DNA from: Betaproteobacteria bacterium GR16-43 | Lineage (GTDB): Bacteria > Pseudomonadota > Gammaproteobacteria > Burkholderiales > Usitatibacteraceae | Length of the DNA: 64,000 nucleotides | Reading direction: 5' to 3' | NCBI GenBank assembly: GCA_001953215.1 | Contig: CP019169.1 | Coordinates: 4,712,001-4,776,000, forward strand | In this document: positions 1-9,731 of the stretch, piece after piece | How positions within the stretch are numbered: position 1 is the stretch's first letter | How the letters are laid out: the number at the start of each line of letters is the position of its first letter | The notes under the pieces: generated by a model | Told to the model about the DNA's origin: nothing | The model's input: only the letters and a program-made list of their open reading frames with translations | Database searches by the model: none | Program-made: the position numbers and the translations under genes

Positions 1-377
1 CCCACGCGGCAATCGTGGGCGACGTGCGCGTACGCCATGATCCAGTTGTCGTTGCCGATGCGCGTGACGCCCTCGTCCTGCACCGTGCCGCGGTTGATCG
101 AGACGTACTCGCGGATCGTGTTGCGGTCCCCGATGAGGAGCTTCGTCGGTTCGCCCTGGTACTTCTTGTCCTGGTTCGCCTCGCCGATCGAGGTGAAATG
201 GAAGATGCGGTTGTCGCGGCCGATCTTCGTATGGCCGGTGAGTACGCAGTGCGCGCCGACCGTGGTGCCCTCGCCGATCTGCACGTCGGGGCCGATGATC
301 GAGTACGGGCCGACGCTCACGCCGGCGGCGATGCTCGCGCGCGGGTCGACGATCGCGGTGGGGTGGATGTTCGACAT
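1..377 (-). CDS. lpxA: UDP-N-acetylglucosamine O-acyltransferase LpxA (N-terminal part, runs off the window)
   Basis: LpxA transfers the first R-3-hydroxyacyl chain from acyl-ACP to UDP-GlcNAc, the first step of lipid A synthesis in the cytoplasm. About 125 residues are visible, starting [12 protein letters not shown]. They show the left-handed beta-helix hexapeptide pattern (repeated I-G-x-x-x-x-V/I) and the motif AYAHVAHDC near residues 116-123, where the second His corresponds to the catalytic His of the family. The C-terminal half lies beyond position 1. It is the last visible gene of the rpsB-to-lpxA run and follows fabZ, as in other proteobacteria. The 167-nt gap upstream is mostly a repeat element, and no strong Shine-Dalgarno sequence precedes the ATG at 377. 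Confidence 0.95.
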   Translation of the reverse strand, partial: MSNIHPTAIVDPRASIAAGVSVGPYSIIGPDVQIGEGTTVGAHCVLTGHTKIGRDNRIFHFTSIGEANQDKKYQGEPTKLLIGDRNTIREYVSINRGTVQDEGVTRIGNDNWIMAYAHVAHDCRV

Positions 378-395
378 GGCTACCAAAGGGCTATT

Positions 396-527
396 GGACA
401 CAGATGAACACAGATGAACACGGATAAAGGCAATTCATGAATGGGTTCTTGATTTGAACACGCTTCCACGAAGCTCGACCCCACCCGTCATGCCCTTATC
501 TGTGTTCATCTGTGTTCATCTGTGTCC
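396..527. repeat. Inverted repeat element, CACAGATGAA family
   Basis: Two 35-nt arms (396-430 and 493-527) are reverse complements with two mismatches, separated by 62 nt. Each arm holds phased copies of a unit like CACAGATGAA about every 10 nt. The element fills most of the lpxA-fabZ gap. Related units occur at 57339-57372, and a similar but GCAGATAAAC-type element at 2457-2599. A transcript could fold into a long hairpin. The function is unknown; the layout suggests a small non-autonomous palindromic repeat. Confidence 0.85.
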
Positions 528-544
528 CTTTGCCTTTCCCTGCA

Positions 545-991
545 TTACTCGAGTGGCCTCAGCGCGCAAAGGAGCTCCGCTTCGGACGCCACCACACCAT
601 CGACGCGGGCCACGGCCGTGAACTTGGCCATCCCGCGCTTCACCGCGGTCTGCAGGACTTCGAAGACGAGCGTGTCGCCGGGCACGACCGGGCGCTTGAA
701 GCGCGCGCCGTCGATGCCCACGAAGTAGTAGACGCTCTTGCCGTCGTTCACCTGGTTCAGCGAACGCAGCGAGAGCACGGCGGCCGACTGCGCCATCGCC
801 TCGACGATGAGCACGCCCGGCATCACCGCGAAGTGCGGGAAGTGCCCCTGGAAGAAGGGCTCGTTGGAGGTGACGTTCTTCACCGCGACGATGCGCTTGT
901 CCTTCTCGAACTCGAGGACCTTGTCGATCAGCAGGAACGGGTAGCGGTGAGGAAGGTATTTCTTGATCTCCTCGATGCCCATGATGCTCAC
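545..991 (-). CDS. fabZ: 3-hydroxyacyl-[acyl-carrier-protein] dehydratase FabZ
   Basis: FabZ dehydrates 3-hydroxyacyl-ACP in type II fatty acid synthesis and competes with LpxA/LpxD for the same substrate pool, which fits its place between lpxD and lpxA. The protein is 148 aa from a GTG at 991. The hot-dog fold signature is clear: [12 protein letters not shown] near the N terminus, [11 protein letters not shown] with catalytic His at about 50, and LIVEAMAQ with catalytic Glu at about 64. The GTG is preferred because it overlaps the lpxD stop (GTGA) and has an AGGGAGAG Shine-Dalgarno 5 nt upstream. An ATG three codons later (982) is the alternative. Confidence 0.95.
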   Translation of the reverse strand: MSIMGIEEIKKYLPHRYPFLLIDKVLEFEKDKRIVAVKNVTSNEPFFQGHFPHFAVMPGVLIVEAMAQSAAVLSLRSLNQVNDGKSVYYFVGIDGARFKRPVVPGDTLVFEVLQTAVKRGMAKFTAVARVDGVVASEAELLCALRPLE

Positions 992-1986
992 GGTGTCTCT
1001 CCCTTGGCGTCCTTGCGAACGTGAACCGCCCACTTCAGCCATTCATCGTGGGGCATGAGCGGCAACGCCGAGGTGTACGTGCCCGGCTTCTTGATGGACT
1101 TCATGACCAGCGTCATCGCCGAGACGGTGACGCCGTCGCAGATCTCGATGTGGCCGGAGATTCCGGCCGCGCCGCCGATGCGGCAGCGCTTGCCGATGCG
1201 CACGCTGCCCGCGATGCCCACGCAGCCCGCGATCACGGTGTGGTCGCCGATCACGCAGTTGTGGCCGACCTGGATCTGGTTGTCGAGCTTGCAGCCGTCG
1301 CCGATCACGGTGTCGTCGAGGGCGCCGCGATCGATGGTGGTGTTGGCGCCGACCTCGACGTCGTCGCCGAGGCGCACGGCGCCCACCTGCGGGATCTTCA
1401 CCCAGCGGCCCTGGTCCGGGGCCATGCCGAAGCCGTCCGCGCCGATGACCACGCCCGAGTGGAGGATGGTGCGGTCGCCGACGGTGCAGTCGTGGTAGAT
1501 CGTGACGCGCGGGTAGAGCCTCGTGTCGTCGCCGATGCGCACGTTGCTGCCGACGACGCAGGCGGCGCCGATCGAGGTGCGCTCGCCGATGCGGGCCCCG
1601 TGGCCGATCACCGCGAAGGGACCGATCTCCGCGGTGGAGGCGACGATGGCCTCGGGGTCGATCTGGGCGGTGGGATGGCGCCCCGCCTTCACGGCCGGCG
1701 GCGGATTGAACAACGCGACCGTGCGCGCGTAGTAGGCGTACGGATTGTCGGTGACGATCCGCGGGAGGGCCGTTGCATCGCGCTCGTCCGGGCCGAGGAT
1801 CACGGCGCCGGCGTGCGTGCGGTCCAGCTGCGAGCGATAGCGCAGGTTGGCGAGGAAGGCGATCTGCGTCGGGCCGGCCGAATCGAGCGTGGCGACCCCG
1901 GTGATCGGCGCGGCGGCCTCGCCGATCACTTCACCGCCCAGGTGGGCGGCGATTTCCCGGAGGCTGAAAGTGCGGGCGTCGGCCAA
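988..1986 (-). CDS. lpxD: UDP-3-O-(3-hydroxyacyl)glucosamine N-acyltransferase LpxD
   Basis: LpxD adds the second hydroxyacyl chain (N-linked at C2) to UDP-3-O-acylglucosamine in lipid A synthesis. The 332-residue product has the N-terminal uridine-binding domain (about 1-100) and a long hexapeptide-repeat beta-helix (about 105-320). It carries IGADGFG at 181-187 and QVGHNCVIG, where His242 matches the family catalytic His. It starts 6 nt after the skp stop and its stop overlaps the fabZ start, so translation is probably coupled. Length and order are normal for the family. Confidence 0.96.
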   Translation of the reverse strand: MADARTFSLREIAAHLGGEVIGEAAAPITGVATLDSAGPTQIAFLANLRYRSQLDRTHAGAVILGPDERDATALPRIVTDNPYAYYARTVALFNPPPAVKAGRHPTAQIDPEAIVASTAEIGPFAVIGHGARIGERTSIGAACVVGSNVRIGDDTRLYPRVTIYHDCTVGDRTILHSGVVIGADGFGMAPDQGRWVKIPQVGAVRLGDDVEVGANTTIDRGALDDTVIGDGCKLDNQIQVGHNCVIGDHTVIAGCVGIAGSVRIGKRCRIGGAAGISGHIEICDGVTVSAMTLVMKSIKKPGTYTSALPLMPHDEWLKWAVHVRKDAKGETP

Positions 1987-1992
1987 GGCGGC

Positions 1993-2514
1993 TCACTTGT
2001 CCGCGAGCGCCCGGATGACCTTGTCGGTGATGTCGATGCGCGAGCTGGCGAACACCGCTTCCTGCACGACGAGGTCGAACTTCTCCTGCTCGGCGATCTG
2101 GTTGATCACGCGCGTGGCGCGCTCCTGGACGCCGGCCAGCTCCTGGTTGCGGCGCAGGTTCAGGTCCTCGCGGATCTCGCGCTGCAGGCGCTGGAAATTG
2201 CGGCTGATGTCGGCCAGCACCCGCTCCTTCTCCCGGCGCGCCGCGTCGGTGAGCGTCACGGTGTCGCGCTCGAGCTCGGTCTGCAGGTCGCGGCCCTGCT
2301 TCTCCAGCCGGGAGAGTTCCTGGTTGCGCGCGGCGAAGTCGCGCTCCAGGTTCAGCTGCGCCCGCTTGGCGGGCGCGGCCTCGCGGAAGACGCGCTCGGT
2401 ATTCACGAAGCCGATCTTCAGGTCCGCCGCGGACGCGGCGAACGACAAGAGCAAAAGGCTTCCTCCGCAGATAAACGCAGATAAACGCAGATGAAAGGCA
2501 ACAAGGGATTTCAT
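1993..2514 (-). CDS. skp: OmpH/Skp family periplasmic chaperone
   Basis: Skp holds unfolded outer-membrane proteins in the periplasm and hands them to the BamA machinery encoded just upstream. From the ATG at 2514 the product is 173 aa: a signal peptide of about 29 residues ending SFAASA, then the family start ADLKIGFVNTERVF and a long charged helical stretch (about 55-140) like the Skp coiled-coil arms. The 5' end is odd: codons for residues 7-19 (FHLRLSAFICGGS) lie in one arm of an inverted repeat, and the ATG at 2514 has AAAGG only 1 nt upstream. A longer reading frame to an ATG at 2565 exists but that codon sits in the other repeat arm. The start is therefore uncertain. Confidence 0.88.
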   Translation of the reverse strand: MKSLVAFHLRLSAFICGGSLLLLSFAASAADLKIGFVNTERVFREAAPAKRAQLNLERDFAARNQELSRLEKQGRDLQTELERDTVTLTDAARREKERVLADISRNFQRLQREIREDLNLRRNQELAGVQERATRVINQIAEQEKFDLVVQEAVFASSRIDITDKVIRALADK

Positions 2515-2599
2515 GCCTTTGACCACGGCCGGGAAATTCGAGCTAGATCCCTGAGTGCTTTTCATCTGCGTTTATCTGCGTTTATCTGCGGAGGAAGCC
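2457..2599. repeat. Perfect 40-bp inverted repeat, GCAGATAAAC family
   Basis: Arms 2457-2496 and 2560-2599 are exact reverse complements over 40 nt with a 63-nt loop. Each arm holds repeats of a 10-nt unit (GCAGATAAAC) and ends in CCTCCGC/GCGGAGG. The left arm lies inside the skp reading frame, within the signal-peptide codons. The right arm fills the bamA-skp spacer. It is related in design to the CACAGATGAA element at 396-527. Confidence 0.9.
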
Positions 2600-2642
2600 G
2601 TTCGCCTTTGACTTTGCCCTTCGCCTTTGACTTTGACCTGCC

Positions 2643-4937
2643 TTAGAAAACCCGGCCCAGCTGGAATTGGAAGCGCTCCACCTTGTCGCCCTCCTCTTTC
2701 TTCAGCGGCGTGCCGATGGAAAAGCGCAGCGGCCCGACCGGCGAATCCCAGCTTACCGCGAGTCCGGCCGAAGCGCGAAGCGAGTCGAACGTGACCTTCT
2801 GGAACTCCCCCCAGACGTTGCCCACGTCCATGAACACGCCCAGGCGGACGTTCTTCTCCTTGTTGCCGGGCATCGGGAACAGCAGCTCCATGTTGCCCAC
2901 CAGCCGGCGATTGCCGCCGAGCACGTCCCCGTTCAGGTCGCGCGGGCCCAGGGAGGCCGTCTCGAAGCCGCGGACCGAACCCACGCCGCCGGCGTAGAAG
3001 TTCTTGAAGAACGGCAGCGGCTTGCCCCCGTACCCGTCCGCATAGCCGATCTCGCCGTTCAGCAACAGCGTGAGCCACGGCAGGAAGCGTTCGTTCGTGT
3101 AGAGGAACTGGCTCTGGTAGGAGGCGCGGTAGTACTTGAGGTCGCCGGGCGGCGTGCCCACCTCGAGGCTCACCTCGTTCAGCCAGCCGCGCGTGGGCCA
3201 CACCAGGCTGTCGCGCGTGTCGCGGGAGTACGAGGTGTTGAAGCGCAGCGTATTGGTCTTCTCGCCGAATTCGGCCACGAAGGCCTGGTAGCGAACCGGG
3301 CTGAACTCGTCGATCTGGAGCTTCGTGTTCTCGAAGGTGACGCCCAGGTTCACGCCGTCGTACTCCGTCACCGGGACGCCGAAGCGCATGCCGATACCCG
3401 TGGAGTACGTGCGGTAGTCGGCGACGGAGAGCGTCTGCGTGTCGACGTCGCGGCGGAAGAAGTCGAAGCCGCGCGAGACGCCGTCCGGCGTCCAGTACGG
3501 GTTCATGTACGTGAGCGAATAGACCTTGTTCACGTCGCCGTTGTTCACCTGGAAGGCGAGCAGGTTGCCCGTGCCCAGGATGTTGGACTGCGAGACCGAG
3601 GCCTGGATCGTGAGGCCCTCGGCCTCGGAGTAGCCGACGCCGAAGTTGAGCTGCCCGGTGTTCCTCTCGGTGACGTTCACGTTCACGTCCACCTGGTCCG
3701 AGGTGCCGGGCACGGCCGGGTTCTCGATGTTCACTTCCTGGAAGAAGCCGGTGCGCTGCAGGCGCTCCTTGGAACGCGCGATCTTCTCCAGCGAGTACCA
3801 CGAGCTCTCGAGCTGGCGCAGCTCCCGGCGCACCACCTCGTCCTGCGTCTTCTGGTTGCCGGCGATGTTCACGCGCCGCACGTACACGCGGCGGCCCGGG
3901 TCCACGTAGAACGTGAAGGACGCGACGCGCTTTTCCTTGTCGAGCTCGGGCACCGGGTTCACGTTGGCGAACGAGTAGCCGTCGTTGCCGAGGCGGTCGG
4001 TGATGCGCTTGGTGGTGTCCACGATGCGCTCTCGCGAGAACACGTCGCCCGTGCGCACCGTCGAAAGGGCGCGCAGGTCCGCCTCCTTCACGATCAGCTC
4101 GCCGCCGAACTTGGTCTCGCCCACGCGGTAGACGGGGCCTTCGGTGACCACGATGGTGATGAAGATCTTCTCGCGGTCGGGCGTGATCGAGACCTGCGTG
4201 GACTCGATGTTGAACTCGATGTAGCCGCGGTTGAGATAGAACGTGCGCAGGGACTCCAGGTCCGCCGTGAGCTGCTGCTTGGAGTACTGGTCGTCCTTCG
4301 TGAACCAGGTGAACCAGCCGGGCGTGCGCAGCTTCATCTCGCGCAGCAACTGGCGCTCGGTGAAATCCTTGGCGCCGATGATGTTGATGTCGGAGATCTT
4401 GGTGACTTCGCCCTCGACGATGTCGAAGCGCAGCGAGACGCGGTTCCTCTCGAGCGGCGTGACGGTGGTCTTCACCTCCGCGCCGTAGAAGCCGCGGCTC
4501 GTGTACTGGCGCTTCAGTTCCTTCTCGGCGCGGTCGAGCAGCGACTTGTCGTAGATCTTCGCTTCCGAGATGCCCGCCTGCTTCAGGCCGTCCTTCAGGT
4601 TGTCCTTGGTGAATTCCTTCGCGCCGTCGATGTCGATCTGCGCGATGGCGGGACGTTCCTGGACGAAGACGATGAGGATGTCGCCGTCGGCCTCGAGGCG
4701 CACGTCCGAGTAGAAGCCGGTCGCGTAGAGGGCCTTCACCGCCGCCGAGGATTTCTCGTCGTCGATCTTGTCGCCGACCTTGACGGGCAGGTACGTGAAG
4801 ACGGTGCCCGCTTCCGTGCGCTGGACCCCCTCGACGCGGATGTCCTTGATCACGAACGGCTGGATGGCGAGTGCAGGAAGCGCTGCGAAGAGCGTCCCGG
4901 CGAGTGCGAGGAGGAGTGCGAGAAACCGGGAACGCAT
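2643..4937 (-). CDS. bamA: Outer membrane protein assembly factor BamA
   Basis: BamA is the central outer-membrane pore that folds and inserts beta-barrel proteins. The 764-residue product has a signal peptide (MRSRFLALLLALAG... cleaved near ALPALA), about five POTRA domains (about 24-420, starting FVIKDIRVEGVQRTEAGTVF), and a C-terminal 16-strand barrel (about 440-764). The last residue is Phe (FQLGRVF), the usual recognition signal of barrel proteins. The ATG at 4937 is chosen because it begins the signal peptide; an upstream in-frame ATG at 4991 would add 18 polar residues and overlap rseP. It lies between rseP and skp, as usual. Confidence 0.97.
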   Translation of the reverse strand: MRSRFLALLLALAGTLFAALPALAIQPFVIKDIRVEGVQRTEAGTVFTYLPVKVGDKIDDEKSSAAVKALYATGFYSDVRLEADGDILIVFVQERPAIAQIDIDGAKEFTKDNLKDGLKQAGISEAKIYDKSLLDRAEKELKRQYTSRGFYGAEVKTTVTPLERNRVSLRFDIVEGEVTKISDINIIGAKDFTERQLLREMKLRTPGWFTWFTKDDQYSKQQLTADLESLRTFYLNRGYIEFNIESTQVSITPDREKIFITIVVTEGPVYRVGETKFGGELIVKEADLRALSTVRTGDVFSRERIVDTTKRITDRLGNDGYSFANVNPVPELDKEKRVASFTFYVDPGRRVYVRRVNIAGNQKTQDEVVRRELRQLESSWYSLEKIARSKERLQRTGFFQEVNIENPAVPGTSDQVDVNVNVTERNTGQLNFGVGYSEAEGLTIQASVSQSNILGTGNLLAFQVNNGDVNKVYSLTYMNPYWTPDGVSRGFDFFRRDVDTQTLSVADYRTYSTGIGMRFGVPVTEYDGVNLGVTFENTKLQIDEFSPVRYQAFVAEFGEKTNTLRFNTSYSRDTRDSLVWPTRGWLNEVSLEVGTPPGDLKYYRASYQSQFLYTNERFLPWLTLLLNGEIGYADGYGGKPLPFFKNFYAGGVGSVRGFETASLGPRDLNGDVLGGNRRLVGNMELLFPMPGNKEKNVRLGVFMDVGNVWGEFQKVTFDSLRASAGLAVSWDSPVGPLRFSIGTPLKKEEGDKVERFQFQLGRVF

Positions 4938-4950
4938 CAAGGAATTTCGG

Positions 4951-6321
4951 TCAACCTGTGAACAGACGATTGATGTCGTTGTAGAAGGCAAAAAACGTGA
5001 GCCCCAGGAGGAGTGCCAGTCCGACGCGCTGCCCGATTTCCATGGTGCGTTCGGAGACCGGGCTGCCCTTCACGATTTCGGCAAAATAATACACTAGGTG
5101 ACCCCCATCCAGCAGGGGAATCGGGAGGAGATTGAGCACGCCGAGGCTCACGCTCACGAAGGCGAGGAAGCTGAGGAAGGTGATCCAGCCCGCCTGCGCG
5201 GACTGCCCCGCGTAGTCGGCGATGGTGATCGGGCCCGAGAGGTTCTTCCACGAGACCTCGCCCGTGATCATGCGGCCCAGCATCTTCAGGCTGAAGATGG
5301 AGAGATCCCAGACCTTGTACGCGGCCTTGGGGATCGCGGTGAGCGGATCGTAGGAGACGCGCGTGCGCGTGCGTTCCATCTCGCGCTTCAGCTCGTCGCC
5401 CGCCGCGACACCGAGCAGCCCGATGCGGGACTTGCCCTTGCCGTCGGCCTCGGGCGTGGCGTTCACGTTGAAGCGGGTGCCGCGGCGCTCCACTTCGAGC
5501 TTGAGCGGCTTGTCGGCGTTGGCGCGCACGATCGCCGTGAACTCGACCCACGTGGGCACCGGGGTTTCGTTCACCGCCACGATGAGGTCGCCTTCCTGCA
5601 GGCCCGCACGGGCAGCGGGCCGGTTCGGAGAGACGGGACCCAGCACGGCGCGCGTGTGCGGGACGTAGGGGCGCAGGCCCACCTTCGGAAGCAGCGTCTG
5701 GTCGAAGTCGCCGGCGTCGGTGGTGGTGAGGTCGAGCGTGCGCGTGCCGCGCCGGCCGCCCGGCGATTCGATCTCGACCGCGACGCGGTTCCGGTTCACC
5801 GCCTCCTGGAGGATGCGCAAGTTCACTTCGCTCCAGGTCTGCACGGAGTCCTCGCCGATGGCGACGATCGTGTCGCCGTCGACGATGCCCGCGAGCGCCG
5901 CGGGCGTGCCCTTCGCGGGCGGCCCCAGCACGGGCTTGTCGCCGGGGAATCCGACGACGAAGAGCACCCAGAAGAAGAAGATCGCCAGCAGGAAGTTCGC
6001 CGCCGGCCCCGCCATCACGATGAAGATGCGGCGCCAGACGTTCTGCCGGTTGAAGGCGCGCTCGACGTCGGCGGGCAGGACATCGCCCTCGCGTTCGTCG
6101 GCCATCTTCACGTAGCCGCCGAGCGGGATGAGGGCCAGCGCCCATTCGGTCTGGTCCGGCCCGCGCTTGCGCGACCACAGCACGCGCCCGAAGCCCACCG
6201 AGAACTTGAGGATCTTCACGTTGCACAGGCGTGCCGCGAGGTAGTGGCCGAGCTCGTGGAAGACGACGAGCACGCCGACGGTCACGAGGAACGCGAGGAC
6301 GGTGGTGATGGCGGTGTTCAT
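4951..6321 (-). CDS. rseP: RIP metalloprotease RseP (site-2 protease)
   Basis: RseP is an inner-membrane zinc protease that cleaves anti-sigma factor RseA and leftover signal peptides, releasing the sigma-E envelope stress response. The 456-aa protein has HELGH at residues 22-26 in the first membrane segment, two periplasmic PDZ-like regions (about 115-300), and the second catalytic motif LLDGGH near the C terminus. Its ATG overlaps the dxr stop (ATGA), and bamA follows 13 nt later. Position between dxr and bamA is the standard one. Confidence 0.97.
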   Translation of the reverse strand: MNTAITTVLAFLVTVGVLVVFHELGHYLAARLCNVKILKFSVGFGRVLWSRKRGPDQTEWALALIPLGGYVKMADEREGDVLPADVERAFNRQNVWRRIFIVMAGPAANFLLAIFFFWVLFVVGFPGDKPVLGPPAKGTPAALAGIVDGDTIVAIGEDSVQTWSEVNLRILQEAVNRNRVAVEIESPGGRRGTRTLDLTTTDAGDFDQTLLPKVGLRPYVPHTRAVLGPVSPNRPAARAGLQEGDLIVAVNETPVPTWVEFTAIVRANADKPLKLEVERRGTRFNVNATPEADGKGKSRIGLLGVAAGDELKREMERTRTRVSYDPLTAIPKAAYKVWDLSIFSLKMLGRMITGEVSWKNLSGPITIADYAGQSAQAGWITFLSFLAFVSVSLGVLNLLPIPLLDGGHLVYYFAEIVKGSPVSERTMEIGQRVGLALLLGLTFFAFYNDINRLFTG

Positions 6322-7505
6322 GGATGGGCAACCAGGCGCGCGGCGAGCGCGCGCGCTTCAATGTCGGCAGCGTATACCTGTTCGAGCGTCACGAGGTCTT
6401 CGACCGCGTGTTCCTCCAGAACGTTCTCGATCACGCCCGCGATCTTCGTGAAGCGCATCTTCCCGGCGAGGAAGGCCTCGACCGCGATCTCGTTGGCGGC
6501 GTTGAGGGCCGCCGGGGCCGTGCCGCCCCGGCCGATCGCCTCGCCCGCCAGGCGCACGCAAGGAAAGCGCTGGAGATCCACCGGCTCGAACTCGAGGCGG
6601 CCCAGGCGCGTGAAGTCCAGGGGCGCCACCCCCGAATCGATGCGTTCCGGCCACGCGAGCGCGCAGGCGATGGGCGTGCGCATGTCGGGGGCGCCCAGCT
6701 GCGCCATCACCGAGCCGTCGCGGTACTCGACCATCGAGTGGATCACGCTCTGCGGGTGCACCACGACCTCGATCTGCTCCAGCGGGGCGCCGAAGAGCCA
6801 GTGCGCCTCGATCACCTCGAGGCCCTTGTTCATCATCGTGGCCGAGTCCACCGAGATCTTGCGGCCCATCACCCAGTTGGGGTGCGCGCAGGCCTGGTCG
6901 GGCGTGACCGCCACGAGCTGCTCGACCGGCGTGGTCCGGAACGGGCCGCCGGAGGCGGTGAGGAGGATCCTGCGCACGCCCGAGCGCGCGACTTCGCCCG
7001 CGCGGCCGCACTGGAAATCGTCGGGCAGCGACTGGAAGATGGCCGAGTGCTCGCTGTCCACCGGGAAGAGGCGCGCGCCGCCTTCGGCCACCGCGCGCAT
7101 GAAGAGCGCGCCGGACATCACCAGCGCTTCCTTGTTGGCGAGCAGCACGTCCTTGCCGGCGCGCGCCGCGGCGAGCGTGGCGGGCAGGCCCGCCGCGCCC
7201 ACGATGGCGGCCATCACCGCGTCCACCTGCGGCAGCGTGGCGGTGCGCTCGAGCGCCGCGGCGCCCTGCCAGACTTCCGTGTCCGAACCGTTCTCGCGCA
7301 ATGCCTTGCGCAGCCGCTCGGCCGCGTCCGCATCCACCAGCACCGCGTAGCGCGGCTTGTGGGCCAGGCACTGGGCGAGCAGCTTCGCGTCGTTCTTCGC
7401 GGCCGCGAGCGCCTCGACCGCATAGCGGCCCGGGTGGCGCGCCACGACGTCCAGCGTGCTTTCGCCGATGGAGCCGGTGGAACCGAGGATCGTGAGCCGC
7501 TTCAT
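6318..7505 (-). CDS. dxr: 1-deoxy-D-xylulose 5-phosphate reductoisomerase
   Basis: Dxr (IspC) converts DXP to 2-C-methyl-D-erythritol 4-phosphate with NADPH, the committed step of the MEP isoprenoid pathway that feeds undecaprenyl carrier synthesis by UppS in the same operon. The 395-aa protein begins [17 protein letters not shown], the NADPH-binding loop. It retains the NKEALVMSG and [10 protein letters not shown] motifs (metal and substrate ligands) and the flexible loop region [16 protein letters not shown]. It overlaps rseP by 4 nt and starts 4 nt after cdsA. Confidence 0.97.
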   Translation of the reverse strand: MKRLTILGSTGSIGESTLDVVARHPGRYAVEALAAAKNDAKLLAQCLAHKPRYAVLVDADAAERLRKALRENGSDTEVWQGAAALERTATLPQVDAVMAAIVGAAGLPATLAAARAGKDVLLANKEALVMSGALFMRAVAEGGARLFPVDSEHSAIFQSLPDDFQCGRAGEVARSGVRRILLTASGGPFRTTPVEQLVAVTPDQACAHPNWVMGRKISVDSATMMNKGLEVIEAHWLFGAPLEQIEVVVHPQSVIHSMVEYRDGSVMAQLGAPDMRTPIACALAWPERIDSGVAPLDFTRLGRLEFEPVDLQRFPCVRLAGEAIGRGGTAPAALNAANEIAVEAFLAGKMRFTKIAGVIENVLEEHAVEDLVTLEQVYAADIEARALAARLVAHP

Positions 7506-7509
7506 GCCG

Positions 7510-8334
7510 CTAGACCGTGCCCTTCAGCGAGACCAGCAACGCGGCCACCGGCAGCGTCGAGATGAGCGCATCGATGCGGTCCAGCACGCCGCCATGCCCC
7601 GGAAGCAGGGTGCCGGAATCCTTCACGCCCGCGTGGCGCTTCATCCACGATTCGAAGAGATCGCCCAGCACGCTCACGGCGGTGAGGAGGACCAGCGCCG
7701 CGAGGAACGCGGCCCACCAGCCCGAGGGCGTGAACCCGCCCGAGGACCAAGCGAGGAGGATCACGCCGTAGAGCAGCACGCCCGCGAGGCCTCCATAGAC
7801 GCCTTCCCAGGACTTGTTCGGGCTGATGGCGGGAGCGAGCTTGCGCTTGCCGAATGCGCGGCCCGCGAAGTACGCGCCGATGTCGGCGATCCAGACGACG
7901 ACCAGGGCCGCCAGCATCAGCCAGCGGCCTCGGTCGTGGAGGTCCACCAGCGCGACCCAGAACGGCAGCAGCACGAGCGCGCCGACCAACCCCAGCACCC
8001 AGGGCTTCGGATTGGGCTTCACCTTGAACCACACGGGCACCGCCACGATCCAGAAGGCCGCCGCAGCCCACAGGAGGGCCTGGGAGACGCCGGGGTAGAG
8101 GTGCAGGGGGGAAACCAGGTAGAGCGTCGCGAGGCCCGCACCCAGCGCGGCCGCGAAGGCCAGGAAACCCCGGTGCGCGATCGCGTCGAAGCCGCAGAGC
8201 CGCGCCCATTCCCACGCGGCCGCGAGAATCACGAGGAGCGCGAAGAAGGCCCACACCGTGCGCGGCGCGAAGAAGATCAGGCCGAGGACGACCGGCAGCA
8301 GGACCAGCGCCGTGATGACACGCGTGAGCAGCAT
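7510..8334 (-). CDS. cdsA: Phosphatidate cytidylyltransferase CdsA
   Basis: CdsA makes CDP-diacylglycerol from phosphatidate and CTP, the precursor of all major phospholipids. It is an integral inner-membrane enzyme. The 274-aa product starts [18 protein letters not shown] and has about eight hydrophobic segments. Near the C terminus it carries the family signature around [20 protein letters not shown] with its Asp and Gly residues. The start at 8334 follows the uppS stop by 8 nt. The same frame stays open upstream across uppS, but that is a shadow. Confidence 0.95.
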   Translation of the reverse strand: MLLTRVITALVLLPVVLGLIFFAPRTVWAFFALLVILAAAWEWARLCGFDAIAHRGFLAFAAALGAGLATLYLVSPLHLYPGVSQALLWAAAAFWIVAVPVWFKVKPNPKPWVLGLVGALVLLPFWVALVDLHDRGRWLMLAALVVVWIADIGAYFAGRAFGKRKLAPAISPNKSWEGVYGGLAGVLLYGVILLAWSSGGFTPSGWWAAFLAALVLLTAVSVLGDLFESWMKRHAGVKDSGTLLPGHGGVLDRIDALISTLPVAALLVSLKGTV

Positions 8335-8342
8335 GCGGCGGC

Positions 8343-9110
8343 CTAGCCGGCCTTGGGAATCGGCTCGCCCTCGGCGAGCTGCTCGCTGGTGCGGCCGAAC
8401 CGGCGTTCGCGCTGCCGGTAGGAGGCGAACGCGGCCTCGAGCGCTTCGGCGCCGAAATCGGGCCAGAGCGCGTCGGTGAAGTAGAGCTCGGCGTAGGCGA
8501 GCTGCCACAGAAGGAAATTGGAGACCCGCTGCTCGCCGCCCGTGCGGATGAAGAGGTCCGGCTCCGGGGCATACGCCATCGACAGCAGCGGCGTGAGGCG
8601 CTCCTCGCTGATGGGCGCGGCGGGATCGGCCTCGCGGGCCCGGTTGGCGGCCTGCAGGATGTCCCAGCGCCCGCCGTAGTTGGCCGCGATGGTGAGGGTG
8701 AGGCCGGTGTTCGCCGCGGTGAGCTCCTCGCCCCGGCGCACCAGGTCGCGGATGCCCGTGTCGAAGGCGGAGAGGTCGCCCACGACCTTGAAGCGGATGC
8801 CGTTGTCGTGGAGCTTGGCCACTTCCTGTTCGAGCGCCTTCAGGAAGAGCTGCATCAGGAAGGAGACTTCGTCGGGCGGGCGGCGCCAGTTCTCGCTCGA
8901 GAACGCGAAGAGCGTGAGGTACTTCACGCCCTGCTCCGCGCAGGCCTTCACGACGTCGCGCACCGACTCCACGCCGCGCCGGTGGCCCGCGACGCGCGGC
9001 AGGTAGCGCTTCTTCGCCCAGCGCCCGTTGCCGTCCATGATGATCGCCACGTGGCGCGGCACGAGGCCGGTCCCGGGGATGGACTGCGTGGAGCTGTCGA
9101 ATTCGGCCAT
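8343..9110 (-). CDS. uppS: Undecaprenyl diphosphate synthase
   Basis: UppS (IspU) condenses eight isopentenyl diphosphates onto FPP in cis to make the C55 carrier used for peptidoglycan and polysaccharides. The 255-aa protein has the catalytic motif [13 protein letters not shown] (Asp26), then GHRRG, the FSSENWRRP segment, and the C-terminal [15 protein letters not shown](L)AY motif. The Shine-Dalgarno sequence, GGGGAGAGGG 8 nt before the ATG, lies in a repeat element that fills the frr-uppS gap. Confidence 0.97.
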   Translation of the reverse strand: MAEFDSSTQSIPGTGLVPRHVAIIMDGNGRWAKKRYLPRVAGHRRGVESVRDVVKACAEQGVKYLTLFAFSSENWRRPPDEVSFLMQLFLKALEQEVAKLHDNGIRFKVVGDLSAFDTGIRDLVRRGEELTAANTGLTLTIAANYGGRWDILQAANRAREADPAAPISEERLTPLLSMAYAPEPDLFIRTGGEQRVSNFLLWQLAYAELYFTDALWPDFGAEALEAAFASYRQRERRFGRTSEQLAEGEPIPKAG

Positions 9111-9118
9111 GGAACGGA

Positions 9119-9150
9119 CCCTCTCCCCGACCCTCTCCCAAGGGAGAGGG
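9119..9150. repeat. CCCTCTCC/GGAGAGGG palindromic repeat
   Basis: On the minus strand this holds a 9-bp hairpin (CCCTCTCCC, TT, GGGAGAGGG; 9150-9131) followed by a second GGGGAGAGGG (9128-9119) that could pair with the same left arm. It occupies nearly the whole frr-uppS spacer. The second purine block is the Shine-Dalgarno sequence of uppS. A related copy in the opposite layout is at 21315-21352. Confidence 0.85.
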
Positions 9151-9153
9151 AGG

Positions 9154-9705
9154 TTATACGGCCAGGAGGTCCTTTTCCTTGTCCGCCACGGCCTTGTCGA
9201 TGTCGGCGATCGCCTTGTCGGTCAGCTTCTGGATCTCGGCGGCGGCGCGCTTCTCCTCGTCCTCGCCGACCTCCTCGATGTCCTTCAGGTGCGTGAGCGC
9301 GTCGCGGCGGATGTTGCGCACGGCGACCTTCGCGTTCTCGCCGTCGTGCTTCACGATCTTCGCCATTTCCTTGCGGCGCTCCTCGGTGAGGGCGGGCATC
9401 GGCACGCGGATCATGTCGCCGGTGACGGCGGGGTTCACGCCGAGGTCGGAATCGCGGATCGCCTTCTCCACCGCCTGCACCATCTTCTTCTCGAAGGGCT
9501 GGATGGAGATCGTGCGCGCATCCGAGAGCGTCACGTTCGCGACCTGGTTGATGGGCATCTCGGCGCCGTAGTAGTCGACCCGCAGGTGGTCGAGGATGCC
9601 CGTGTGGGCGCGACCGGTGCGGACTTTTGCGAGGTCGTGCTTCAGCGTGTCGAGGGACTTGGCCATCTTCTCGCTGGCCTGCTTCTTGATGTCGGCGATG
9701 TTCAT
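9154..9705 (-). CDS. frr: Ribosome recycling factor
   Basis: RRF splits post-termination ribosomes together with EF-G. The 183-aa product matches the family length (about 185). It has the three-helix bundle sequence with [21 protein letters not shown], the beta-rich middle domain, and [19 protein letters not shown] in the last helix pair. It lies between pyrH and uppS, 26 nt after pyrH. Confidence 0.97.
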   Translation of the reverse strand: MNIADIKKQASEKMAKSLDTLKHDLAKVRTGRAHTGILDHLRVDYYGAEMPINQVANVTLSDARTISIQPFEKKMVQAVEKAIRDSDLGVNPAVTGDMIRVPMPALTEERRKEMAKIVKHDGENAKVAVRNIRRDALTHLKDIEEVGEDEEKRAAAEIQKLTDKAIADIDKAVADKEKDLLAV

Positions 9706-9731
9706 GCGTCGATTATCTCCTCGAACGACCG

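Noticed and set aside
2572-3801. 409-aa minus-strand frame ending in ADKRR inside the repeat
   Set aside because: Frame-shifted shadow of bamA that ends within the 40-bp repeat. Short ORFs ending in such residues are read-throughs of the element.
2667-4961. 764-aa plus-strand open frame opposite bamA
   Set aside because: Same length range as bamA but on the other strand and without POTRA or barrel features; shadow.
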